From the NCBI RefSeq assembly GCF_029784155.1, contig NC_073693.1, positions 318,368,351-318,432,350 on the forward strand: a stretch of 64,000 bases of DNA, given 5' to 3'. A program made the position numbers and the translations under genes. How positions within the stretch are numbered: position 1 is the first letter of the stretch; every line of letters starts with the position of its first letter. Origin of the DNA: Uranotaenia lowii. Lineage: Eukaryota > Arthropoda > Insecta > Diptera > Culicidae. The notes under the pieces were generated by a model. That model ran no database searches, was not told the DNA's origin, and saw only the letters and a program-made list of their open reading frames with translations. Positions 1 through 9,951 of this stretch are shown in pieces.

Positions 1-500
1 ACTCCGATACAACTAGTGCAAGTACTACCACGCTCAAACCCGTCCTGAGTGATTACAACGACTATCAGCTGCCGTATGAACAATGCGCGAACTATACTGG
101 CAGCCCTACTCGATACTTCACCAATAGTAGCACCACCACTAGCAACACTTCTGCCGCCAAGAAACACAACCAATCACTGCACGTTAGATTCAGTCAGCAC
201 GACGACAGCAACGGAACGATAACTACTAGCACAGCGGCACCTGGATCAGGCTCCAGCCGGCATCACTACTACCAACAAATTCCAACCAAAACACCGACTC
301 AAAAAAAAACTTCGTCATCAACACCGCCGAATTATACGGCGGCGACGACCTATTCCAAGATTTCCGATGGCATTCGGCCATCGGCGACGGTGATGTTCTT
401 CGACAATAACACCACCACCACGACGACGACGACCTCCACTACCACCACAATATCGACGACTACTGAGCCACCTGGCGGGAGCAATGCGCAAGGAGTGCAT
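1..500 (+). CDS. Thr/Ser/Asn-rich internal exon, probably of the ATP8B-type flippase gene (partial at window edge)
   Basis: The reading frame starting at base 3 is open for 166 codons up to a GT at 501 (CAT|GTATGC, phase 0). Unspliced, it would run 10 more codons to a TAA at 531-533. The protein is low complexity and rich in Ser, Thr, Asn, Tyr and His. A Thr-dominated tract covers about residues 137-155 and a Pro/Gly patch follows. I see no domain or membrane segment. The next good acceptor on this strand (8603) is also phase 0, so splicing would read straight into the flippase N-domain. In P4-ATPases this position lies in the large cytoplasmic loop between the DKTGT phosphorylation site and the nucleotide-binding domain, so I infer a disordered insertion there. 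It could instead be the last coding exon of a separate upstream gene. Base composition is clearly less AT-rich than the DNA that follows. Confidence 0.6.
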
Positions 501-2049
501 GTATGCATGAACCGGGTCCTAGTATCTAGCTAATACACTTTGAGTTTTTGATGTTCGTGTTCGGCTTTCTTCATTGTATTGTTTGGGTGCTTGTGTGCGT
601 TTTTTGTTGCTACAACTTTTTAATGCTTGAGTAGTTTTGACTCGTAGATAATGTTTTAAAAATGCTTCTATAAACACTATACATTTTATTGTGTTGATTT
701 TATATTTTTTAAATACCACTGTTGTTGTAGGCGACAAAGAAGGTTTTAAATAGTTAGGTAGGCATGAAAAAAAAAATAGTATGAGGTCATTGATTTTCCA
801 AAATTTACTCAAAACGCTAGTTCACAGCAAACATGCATAAAAAGCATATTTCAGAGAAGTTCTTTTGGGATCTTCATATTTAGATAGAAAAAAATATATT
901 TACATCAAATCAAACCTTCATCCTTTTTCACCCTCTAAAGCTCAGTCAATGTACAATTGTAACATCTATCGTGAGATTGAGGGCCCCGATAGAGATTGTG
1001 TCATTAGGCCGAACAGCAAATAGAGCAAGGGTTATTAGATCATAGTCTGTAAAGTAGACCATTTGAGACCAACATTTTCGGCACTTGAATTAAATTTTTA
1101 AGTAAGTGTTCACAACCATTTTTTTTTTCTTCTCAATGAATTGGAACTTTCTGTCGGTACATTAAAATTAAAAAAGAAACGTTTGTTTAATATCTGTAGT
1201 TCATAGTGAATAGAGCGTGAGGTCCCTACCCTCTAAATATAAATATGTAATTGAAGACTCAAATTTGCCACGCAACAAATAAATACAATTACATATGTAC
1301 ATACATATGTAAATGTTAAGGTGTGGTTAAAAAAGCGATATTCTTATTCCGGATTCAAACCCTTGAGGGTTAATATTATTCCTTGACATAAGGCTTGATA
1401 CCCATTCATCAGATTTGAACCAGCCTAGAAAACCGTAGAATAATACGAGTAACGTTAAAAAACTTACTTAGGGTAGACATGCTGATATGTTATCCTAATC
1501 GTATGATATACCAACTCCATAATATCTCCGTCGATCCGTTCTATGTGGAACGCAAATCAGTTTCCACTGACCACGCTTAAAATAGGACAGCTTTGCCGCA
1601 TTGAACATCACTTAACAGATTTGACGAAAAACTGAAAATAAACCGATCCTAGGTAAAACGGTACTCGATAACCTTCTTTTTTGACAGTCAGAAGCAGCTT
1701 GTGTTTCATCTCCCCACACGCGTTATTTTCCTAAATTTCGTTGGAAATGATAAAATCCATAAATTTAAAATATCGACCCACAGTTCCACAGAAATTCGTA
1801 TATCTACAAGGGAGTCCGTAGATCTGATTACTTTAGACAGGAATCCTGCCCTTCCATGCATATGAACCTTATGTGTTAAAAAAATGCAAATTGAGGATAA
1901 TTTAGGATGAAAGAAAACGTTTTCCATAGATAGCTAAAAAAATGATAAGGGACTCATATGCATAGAAGGGCAGAATACTTTTTTTTCTACCATTGGATAA
2001 TGGCATTTTGGTCGTGTCTTGTTTCTTAAAACCGCGCAAAAAGTTTGGA

Positions 2050-2345
2050 AAATGATAGATGCATGACCGCTCCAAATTTGTATGGAAAATTTCAGGCTTC
2101 TGAAATGTTATGCGCTGCAGGCTTAAATTGATCCTAGGCCTAGTACAAGATCTCATGCCAAATTTGGGCTAGATCGGATCACAAGAAGGGGTCGCTCAAC
2201 GAGCCTAAAGTTTGTATGGGATTTTGAGACAGTTTGGAGGAACATGAAAATACAGTTTTTCATGAATAACTTTGGTCCTCTTCGGCCGATTTCTTTCGAA
2301 AACAGTTTTTCTTGAAGCCTAAGCTATGACAAATATTTCACCCGA
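2050..2345 (+). repeat. Dispersed repeat (CCTAGGCCTAGTACAAGAT family), copy 1
   Basis: Shares GTTATGCGCTG, GATCCTAGGCCTAGTACAAG, CCAAATTTGGGC and AGTTTGTATGGGA blocks, in the same order, with 17940-18230 and with both arms of the foldback at 19274-19859. Coding potential is absent. Confidence 0.7.
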
Positions 2346-2562
2346 AAACTGCATTTCCTGGCCCAATAATAATTTTGCAAATTTTGGTAGCTCTAGAAAT
2401 GGGCTGTAGCAAAAAATTTAAAATTTGTATGAAAATTAGTATGGAAGAAATTTTTGCGTTGAAAAAAATCCCACAGCCTCATTGTTGCACTCAACTCAAA
2501 TTCTTTGAGCTGCATCTTATTGCTGAAGATTCAAAGAACAACTTTGCCGAAGACCGTAAGTC

Positions 2563-2640
2563 TCGGTGGTCCAGTGGTTAGCATGGTAAGACAGTAATCG
2601 CTGGTCCACTGATGGCATGGGTTCGATTCCCATCTCGGTA
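2563..2640 (+). repeat. tRNA-like SINE head
   Basis: Contains an A-box-like GGTCCAGTGGTTAGCATGG and a B-box GGGTTCGATTCCC inside a perfect T-arm-like stem (ATGGG/CCCAT). The ends do not form an acceptor stem, so it is a tRNA-derived repeat rather than a functional tRNA. A run of about 17 G follows 12 bases downstream. Confidence 0.55.
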
Positions 2641-3619
2641 TTGGTGTTAAGCGGGGGGGGGGGGGGGGTAGGCTTTTAACACTTTCAAAAAATCGTTTTT
2701 TTTCATTTTTTTATTTTCTTATTGTAAAACATTTCAAGAATGTTGTGACAAATTTTCAAGTCAATTGAAGCAAAACTGTAGAAGTTATAGGCCTTTATCT
2801 CCTCCTATCTAATACTGCAAGAAAACAAGAGCAGAAACTTCAAACGCGTTTTTCTCGAAAGCACGTTTTTAAAGTCCGTGGACATCGTCATTTGAAAACT
2901 ACTTATCCGATTCTTTTCAAATTTGGAACATAATTTCTACATATAAAATACCAGACCCCTACGTTTTTCTTTTTTTTTACTTTGGGGAGATTTTACAGAT
3001 AAAAAATGGCGGATTTTTTCGTGAAAAATCGTAGTTTGTACTTCAAACAGCCATAAAAATTTCATAATTTTTTTTTTAAATTTAAATAAAAACGTTGCCC
3101 CCCCCCCCTTAAATATTAATCTTAAGTTGTCCACGTCATTTATTCAGTCTGTAAAGCCTAAATCAGCTAAGACGGTGTAAGTATTTTAAAAAAAAGACAG
3201 TGAACCTCTAAAATGCGTTTATTAAAAGTTGGCAAATTACAAAATAAAGTTATTGATTTTTGTTACATCTTTTCAAATGGCGCTCTTGCACTGTATGTTG
3301 GGTAGGAGCCATTATTCGTTGGAAACTAGCTGGCGTGTTTATCCATATGCAGCAGTTTATTCGTGTCATTGGTTGATTCGATTTTCGTGAAAGATAGTAT
3401 AAGGATATATTGGCAGTCCGGCACGAACATCACCTTGAAAAAGGCCTCAGCCCTTATCTCAAACCATGAGTGCTTATGAGCAATTTTCGAAAAGGGCGCA
3501 TATGAGACATAATTTCCTCATTCTTATACATATTAAGAAATGCATTGAGTTTTAGACAATCCTATCCAGATGTTTTGAAAATTTTAAAATTTGTTCAGTT
3601 TCTTGTAGGAAAGTTTAGC

Positions 3620-4010
3620 TACATTTTGATTCCAACAAAAATTTGAATATAATTCTCCATGGAGTAGAAAGAGTTTTTCGTTTAAAACTAATAACTGTCT
3701 AGGGGTATGTCTTTTGGCATTGAGAATCAATCAATTCAATGCCAAAAAACATTCTTTTAAAAATTTACAAATTGGCACAAAAACCATTAGAAGGCTCGGT
3801 TTCACAGAATAAACAAAAATGATGTCAATTTTTCAGTACAATAATAAATATTCAATTTTCCCATACAAATCTGAAAGTCAAAATTTACTCGTTACTTGAA
3901 TATTCTGCAAAAAATCTCGGATGAGTTTTGAACTAAAACGATGCATTTTAGACCCCAGGGTTTGAGAAATTGAAAAATGATCCCAAAACTACTCGCTTGG
4001 CTAGGCAAGA
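3620..4010 (+). repeat. Dispersed repeat, copy matching 41100-41400
   Basis: Blocks such as TTGGCACAAAAA, AATGATGT, TTTTTCAGTACAA and GACCCCAGGGTTTGAGAAA recur in the same order near 41148-41350. No open frame of interest. Ends are not defined. Confidence 0.6.
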
Positions 4011-4487
4011 GGTTATGGCTGAGGCTAACCAGTTACTTATACTTATAGCTTTATAACGGGATTTTGGACTGAAAATTATTTCTGATATATCCCTCCCATC
4101 TCGGAAAAGAGGGGGTGCTATATAAAATCGATTTAAATTTTGATCAACTCATAACTGATCATCTTTTACGTGATTTAATCAATCTCGGTACACTTGTATT
4201 TATTTTTTTCACAGTAGCATTGTATAAAAAGACCCCTCCCACCACGGTAAAGAGGGCTTCCATAGTAAATCGATGCAGTATATGACACATATCGATCATT
4301 TTTTCCAGTGATTCCTATCAAATTTGATACACATGGATAATTTCGAACAGCAAAATCACACCTCGGGAAATTAGTGGCCAACTGATCAACTCTAGACCAA
4401 ATGTGCTATAAAATGGAATGAGGCTTTTTGGGAGTTACAAGTTTAGCGCCCCTAGGGTTCAATTCCGGAACACAATTTTTTTATGTA

Positions 4488-5382
4488 TGGGAGAGTGGGG
4501 AATCATGGGCCACTTTTTTTCGTTGTTCCATAACTTCTTTATGATAAAAGATAAAATGAAAAGAAAAAATGACATGGTTTTTTACATTTTCAAGGTATCA
4601 TAAGGTATTTTTTTTAAATTTTTATAAGTTATTTTCCCCAAATTCTGACTGTTTGAAAAAAACAATATTTTTTGGATTTTTAAAAATGGTGGGGAATCGT
4701 GGGCCACCAAATCCAAATTGACCACATAACATGCAAAGTTTATGAGTTGACCCAAAACTGTGATTTCCTAATTCATTTCGTTATTTTAAAGCAATTTCAG
4801 ATGATGAAATAAAAAAGAGAGCTGTGTATGATCGAATAGATTCCAAAACCTGGCTCGCGAACGTTTTGGTGAAATTCCTTATATAGGAGGGACAAAATAT
4901 TTTTCATAACTCTTCATTTGGCATAAGAAAATTGTACAGATAGGAAAAACGTATTTTAAGTTCTGAATGTGTATAAAAACATAAAAATATAGGTGGTTCA
5001 AGATGTGTGGCCCACGATTCCCCACAAGCTATGATTTGTAAATTGGTAGCGTTTGTGTGAGTTATTGATGTTTCATCAAAAATTCCTTTTCCACGTGAAA
5101 GATCATAAGCGTATGAGCATATTTTTGTTATGCACTTTAGGTTCCCCATCGATGAAATTAGTGGATGTTTTTTTAAATTATGTAAGTAAATTTTTCTAAC
5201 TTTTTTTAGCTTGATAAATTAAAGAAGCATATGATGCGTATTAGAGTCAACAACGTATAGAAATATATGCTCACGCAAAGCGACGACGATGACAGTTGGT
5301 TTTAGATTTTTATCTCAACACACATCTGAAATATTAAAAGTGGCCCACGTTTCCCCATGGCCCACGATACCCCACTCTCCCC
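4488..5382 (+). mobile_element. MITE with GGGAGAGTGGGG/GTGGGCCAC inverted ends and TA target duplication
   Basis: The left end TGGGAGAGTGGGGAATCATG and the right end CATGATACCCCACTCTCCCC-type sequence (actual right end ...ACGATACCCCACTCTCCCC) are inverted copies, each flanked by TA (4486-4487 and 5383-5384). The GTGGGCCAC motif recurs at about 4508, 4701, 5010, 5343 and 5359 in one orientation or the other. There is no transposase, so the 0.9 kb element is non-autonomous. A truncated reverse copy sits at 56500-57068. Confidence 0.75.
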
Positions 5383-6179
5383 TACTTTTTTGGCGGCTAA
5401 ATGGGGCTCAAAATTTTACTGTTCGTTTTTTAAAATATCTATTTTGAATTCAAAATACATCACAAAAACTTGATCAGACACTTAACCACATTTTTATTAT
5501 TTCTGGTAGAATTTCGCATTTATGAAAAGTTGGAAAAGAATAACGTTTTCACTACGCATCCTATTCAAATGCTGTCTCCACTCCACAGAAGTTCTAAATG
5601 TTTGGTCATAAACAGTAATTCTCTAAATGTTAAAACCATACTTATATAAATTTTATCAAATATTTTAAAATCAATATATATGTAAAATGTTTAACTTTTC
5701 CTGGGAGGAATTTTGAGAATTTTTTTTAAATCCGTATAAAATACTTGGATTTTCATTTGGTTTTCCTTAAACTAGAATTTATTTTCCATGTGATAAAAAA
5801 TAATGTAGAAACAACTCTAAATAATCTAAAAAATATGAACGAATTACATCTTTATTTTACAATTACTAATTTTTGTAATCTTCAGCACTCCCATTGAACA
5901 CTAGAAGCCTCGAGAACTGAAATGGTCACTCTTCCATTTTTGAAAATCGCAATATAAAAGCTGAAAAAATATTTTTTATAGAATAAAATATTTAAAAAGA
6001 AAGTTTATAATTGTTATGTCAGTCACAAAACTTGCAACAAATAGACGACATCTTAAAAATCTGATTTTGGAATGCAAAACCTAATTCTATCAAAAAAATT
6101 GTTTTGGCTCTGTAGGATATGGTAACCCTAGACTACTCTGCTTGGACCTCTGCAAGTTTGTATGGAAAACATTAAATTA

Positions 6180-6300
6180 ATAAATTTTTATAGGCTTGTG
6201 ATATAGCTCAGTTGGCAAGTCTGTTGTCTCCTGAGCAGATGTCCGCGAGTTCGAGCCCAAGAGTAAACATCGAACACAGTTTTTCAATAACGATCCGCCA
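6180..6300 (+). repeat. tRNA-headed SINE-like repeat, + copy of a facing pair
   Basis: ATAGCTCAGTTGGCAAG resembles a D-arm/A-box and GCGAGTTCGAGCCC a B-box, spaced as in a tRNA. It is followed by AACATCGAACAC and ATAACGATCC. A second, inverted copy lies at 6600-6715. Confidence 0.6.
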
Positions 6301-6599
6301 ACTGCAACGTTGATAAAGTCGCGAATGCCATGATTATAGTAAAACGACTATAATCGAAACAAAACAAAAATTTTTACACCCCTAACTTGTTTCGGTCATT
6401 TTTATAACAGAAAAAAAACTCTGCAAATTGGGAAAGCGATTCATAGGAAAATAAAAACATTCATTCAAAAATCATCAGAGATGAACTGAAAATCTACAAT
6501 ACATAAATACAACAGACGATCATTTTTTTTTTTTTGGATTTTATTATGCTCGTTTCAACATCTTTGTGTTATTTAAGACTTAATATCAAAGATATAGTT

Positions 6600-6715
6600 G
6601 GTATATAGTTATTGAAAAATTTATTCGATGCTTAGTATTGGACTCGTACTCGTGGACATCGACTCAGGAGTCAACTGCTTTGCCAATTGAGATATATAAC
6701 AAAGCCTGTATGATA
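6600..6715 (-). repeat. tRNA-headed SINE-like repeat, - copy of a facing pair
   Basis: Read on the - strand it carries ATATCTCAATTGGCAAAGCAG, GACTCCTGAG, GTCGATGTCCACGAG and GCATCGAATAAA, matching the + copy at 6180 with scattered substitutions. The B-box is decayed (GAGTACGAGTCC). Confidence 0.55.
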
Positions 6716-7043
6716 AACATTTCTTGGTTTTGCTCTACAACTAAACGCGTTTTTTTTTTGTTCAAAACTGACTCAGTGGCAAGCTGAATCCGATTAAAGA
6801 AACGATTGCGATTTTCGAATGAGCGAGATGTTTCAATGCAGCTGTCATTTGGTTTCCATGGGCGATGAAAGTGAAAGGTTTTTCATTATCTTCTTAAAAA
6901 GAACCCGTAAGATCTGTCAAAAGGTGGGTGAAATTTTAGCGTCATTTCCCTTGCACTAGGGGGAAACCATCACCCAAAAACGGAACCGCTTCCATCGCTG
7001 ATTCAGGAATTTTAGCGATCGGTATATAACAATTCGACAATAA

Positions 7044-7445
7044 GGCTGGAACAAATATAAATTTGTTTTTTTGTCACCAATCCCCCCCCCTTTTAAAAAT
7101 TTCCAAAATACTCAAAGGGGGGGGAGGGATAAATAAAGTTTGAAGTATTTTATGTAAATCTTGAAAAAAAAATCAAATATCCGGAAGAACACAAGACCAA
7201 AAAACAAATTGTGGAAGATGGGAGTTATTTCACCTTTTGTATTCTTGATTTCATTGGATTTTTCGATACAAAATTACTTGATTTATAGGCTTTGTGCAAT
7301 AATGTAGTATGCAAGTTTGTTGCATACAACATACCGTGCAATTTATCCAATTTATTTGTTTTTCGCTTTATTTTTTACTATCCCTCTGCCCCCCCGATGT
7401 TCCAACTCCAAGTGACAAAAGAAGGATTTGAAATCTGTTCCGGCC
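7044..7445 (+). mobile_element. GGCCGGAAC-family MITE, copy A (TAA target duplication)
   Basis: Begins GGCTGGAACAAAT and ends ATCTGTTCCGGCC, flanked by TAA on both sides (7041-7043 and 7446-7448). Subterminal parts carry C/G runs and the GACAAAAGAAGG motif seen in all copies (17150, 30084, 60663, 63913). TAA duplication plus short inverted ends fits PIF/Harbinger-type MITEs, which is an inference. No transposase. Confidence 0.75.
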
Positions 7446-8602
7446 TAATTTAGTGTTAACATTTTGAATTTCCGATGCAATCCATTTCGCGGTACAATAA
7501 ATTTTTCGTCCATTATTTCGACTAACATTTGTTCCAAATAGTGTTTTTAAAGTTTTGTCCTTAGTAATGAAGAACATTTCAAGATTATAAAAATTTATGG
7601 ACAGATAGAAAATTAGATGAAGTGAAAGATGGTGAAAATGAGCGAGTAATTGACAAATCAGATAACTAACCGTATTTTTCAAAATATGTCTTTTCTTGTC
7701 TAATGATTTTGCTACTGTCAACATTTTACGAAACGGAAATTTTAAATGATGAGTGTTGCAAAATAGAACATTTAGATTCTTTTCGTAGCGTTTCTTTATT
7801 GAAGTTGTTTGGTTTCATAGATTTCACTTTCAATTTTCACTTTTACACTATGTTTTCGAACGAAAAAATTTTGTTTAGCAAATTCAATGTATTAACCAGT
7901 TTAAGAAAAAGTTTAAGTCTAAGCCATCAATCTCCTTGCTCAATCTGATCCTTTTTAGATCGTGTTGATTTTTAGTTATTCAGCACTTTGAATTGGCTTC
8001 GGGAATTCTCTGGATTTTTTAAACGTTTCCAAGGATTAGAGAATTCCCGGTTTTTTTTACTCACGAGAAATCTCGGATAAATAGGACACTATAGTTTTGC
8101 TCAAGGTTTATTTCCAAGATTTGTTATAGAGTTTTGAACACTTGTGTTTTGCGGTCCTCGACTTTAGAAACGTACAGAAATAATAGATGTAGAAAGCTGA
8201 AAGTCTTCTTCACCTAAAGTTAAGTGTGATAAATAACTCATGATTCCAATGAGGACAATTTTATATTTCTTTTGAGGGGTTATTGAATAAATCTTAGATG
8301 TATAAAAAACAGAAGAGACATTGTATGTTTAGAAGGAATATGATTTTTTTTACTGTTCCGTTTACCTATTAAAAACCGATAGCGCTAAATAAAGTATATT
8401 TGATGGTTTTAAAGCTAGCGAATGCTAATATAAAGGCAAATTAAGCACGTTTTTTTGTTATGTAATATAACTGTTATACAAAGTAAAAACTGTTAAAAAT
8501 CTTTATTATTTTCTGATCCTCAAACACAACCACAACACCGTTCAACATTCGATTTCCCCAACCACCACCTCCAAACACACCTACAAACGCACACACCCGC
8601 AG

Positions 8603-8893
8603 GTCACCGAGCCGGTGGACTTCTCGTTCAACGCCGAGTACGAGCAGGACTTCCGGTGGTACGACCAGAGCCTGCTGGATGCGGTCCGGGCCGAGGAGGA
8701 GCACGCCCACAACTTCTTCCGGCTGCTGGCCCTCTGCCACACCGTGATGCCGGAAGAGAAAAATGGGCGGCTCGAGTACCAAGCACAAAGTCCGGACGAG
8801 TCGGCTCTGGTATCAGCGGCCCGAAATTTCGGCTTCGTGTTCCGCTCCAGAGCACCCAACAGTATAACCATCGAGGTGATGGGAAAGATGGAG
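8603..8893 (+). CDS. ATP8B: ATP8B-type phospholipid flippase, N-domain exon 1
   Basis: 97 codons in phase 0, between acceptor CCCGCAG (ends 8602) and donor GAG|GTATGAG (8894). The product begins VTEPVDFSFNAEYEQDFRWY and contains FFRLLALCHTVMPEE and SPDESALVSAARNFGFVF, hallmark N-domain segments of class 1 P4-ATPases. These enzymes flip aminophospholipids or other lipids from the outer to the cytoplasmic leaflet, with a CDC50 partner. The wording is closer to ATP8B than to ATP8A or ATP10 relatives. The exon is GC-rich compared with the intron upstream. Several open frames overlap it on both strands, but only this one has family similarity and correct splice phases. Confidence 0.9.
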
Positions 8894-8955
8894 GTATGAG
8901 AGGTGAATTTCGCGTTACCACTTAACTTTTGAACACAACTTTTTTTCATTTTCAG

Positions 8956-9129
8956 GAGTACGAGTTGTTAAGTATTCTAGATTTTAATAACGTGAGGAAA
9001 CGAATGTCAGTGATATTGCGGCGCAATAACTCCATAATCCTATATTGTAAGGGAGCTGATAGTGTGATATACGATAGGTTAGGACCAAATCAGCAGGATC
9101 TGAAAGCGAGAACGCAAGAGCATTTAAAC
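8956..9129 (+). CDS. ATP8B: ATP8B-type flippase, N-domain exon 2 (KGAD motif)
   Basis: 58 codons in phase 0, after a 62 bp intron. Acceptor TTTTCATTTTCAG ends at 8955 and the donor is AAC|GTAATT at 9130. The product reads EYELLSILDFNNVRKRMSVI, then LYCKGADSVIYDRL. The KGAD motif lines the ATP pocket in P-type ATPases, and LDFN..RKRMSV is the conserved core strand of the N domain. It joins in frame to the exons on both sides. Codon use here is more AT-rich than in the neighbouring exons. Confidence 0.9.
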
Positions 9130-9185
9130 GTAATTTTTTCTTCAATATGAAAAAACGTCAAATTAACTTTTAAAATGAATTACAG

Positions 9186-9462
9186 AAATTCGCCGGCGAA
9201 GGTCTCCGGACCCTGGTTCTGGCCGAGCGGAGGCTAACGAAGGAGTTTTTCGAATCGTGGGTGCTGCGGCAACGAGAAGCCGCCCTTTCGATGGACGGTC
9301 GGGACGACAAACTGGGAGCAATCTACGATGAAATCGAGTGTGATATGAATCTGGTCGGGGTGACGGCAATCGAGGACAAACTACAGGACGGGGTGCCGCA
9401 GACCATTGCCAACCTACAGATGGCCGGCATCAAGATCTGGGTACTGACGGGGGACAAGCAAG
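9186..9462 (+). CDS. ATP8B: ATP8B-type flippase, N/P-domain exon 3
   Basis: 92 codons plus one base, after a 56 bp intron (acceptor AATTACAG ends at 9185; donor CAAG|GTTCG at 9463). The product contains KFAGEGLRTLVLAERRL, an acidic linker, then LVGVTAIEDKLQDGVPQTI and IKIWVLTGDKQ. TAIEDKLQ and the first half of TGDK(Q)ETA are near-invariant in P4-ATPases and mark the passage from the N domain back into the P domain. The final G of the exon is the first base of the Glu codon completed in the next exon. Confidence 0.92.
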
Positions 9463-9530
9463 GTTCGTCGCTGTTGCCGTTGTTGAAGTCACTCGAGGTT
9501 TATTCGAGTTTTTTTTCTGTTTATCGATAG

Positions 9531-9683
9531 AAACGGCCATCAATATAGGATATTCTTGTCAACTTTTGACGGACGAAATGGTGGACGTATTTGTGATAGA
9601 CGGTATTAGCAAATTGGAGGTTGAACAACAGCTGAGAAAATGCGTGGAATCGTTACGGATAGTTAACACTTATCATCCTACCA
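9531..9683 (+). CDS. ATP8B: ATP8B-type flippase, exon 4 (ETAINIGYSC)
   Basis: Starts with two bases that complete Glu, restoring TGDKQ|ETAINIGYSCQLLTDEM across a 68 bp intron (acceptor TTATCGATAG ends at 9530). It continues through VDVFVIDGISKLEVEQQLRK to IVNTYHPT, with a donor ACCA|GTAAGAG at 9684. IGYSC.LLTD is typical of ATP8B-class members. Downstream of this point the family should continue with the GDGAND hinge motif and the C-terminal membrane segments, which I do not find in the window. Confidence 0.9.
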
Positions 9684-9743
9684 GTAAGAGACAGAAAGAT
9701 CTCTCTTCAATAGACTAAAATTGATCCTTCAATCTTCTTCCAG

Positions 9744-9951
9744 CGCTTCCGAAGGCAACCTTCAACAACCAGAACGCCAGCGGACTAACCTCGCAAACGG
9801 GTGCGACCGCCAACGGAGGCAACAGCGGCAGTTCCGGACCAATGATCGAGATCCAGAACTCATCGCCGCCATCGGTTTCGGTGGTTACCTTTAGGTGGGA
9901 TAATAGGCATAAATATAGAAGTATAGGAGGAAGCGAGGAGGCGGCTGACAG
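9744..9951 (+). CDS. ATP8B: ATP8B-type flippase, exon 5 (variable linker), last exon seen
   Basis: After a 60 bp intron (acceptor CTTCTTCCAG ends at 9743) the frame gives TLPKATFNNQNASGLTSQTG, a Gly/Ser/Asn stretch, then IEIQNSSPPSVSVVTFRWDN and SIGGSEEAAD. This is the known variable linker ahead of the hinge region. Two donors, 9895 (TTTAG|GTGGGA) and 9952 (GACAG|GTATTC), are both in phase 2, so 57 bases (19 codons) could be optional without frame change. Unspliced, the frame ends at a TAG at 10061-10063. The next real exon must start with one base of a codon; none with flippase similarity is visible in the following 54 kb. Confidence 0.8.

Larger units (their letters stand above)
501..8602 (+). 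other. Large intron of the flippase gene, filled with repeats
   Basis: Bounded by a phase-0 donor at 501 and a phase-0 acceptor (CACACCCGCAG) ending at 8602. It is AT-rich with no credible coding exon; all open frames inside are short and lie in repeats. It contains the repeats listed separately at 2050, 2563, 3620, 4488, 6180, 6600 and 7044. Stretches 534-2050, 2641-3620, 5390-6180 and 7450-8602 show nothing else I can name, apart from homopolymer runs (G at about 2652-2668, C at about 3101-3109). Confidence 0.55.

Noticed and set aside
318..500. Minus-strand Arg/Gly-rich 60-codon ORF
   Set aside because: Antisense of the Thr/Ala codon-rich exon.
2563..2640. Functional tRNA gene
   Set aside because: A- and B-boxes exist but the ends do not pair as an acceptor stem; the same holds at 6180, 25955 and 48810.
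8474..8949. Minus-strand and out-of-frame ORFs over the flippase exon
   Set aside because: They are shadows of the GC-rich exon; only the + strand frame has P4-ATPase motifs and matching splice phases.
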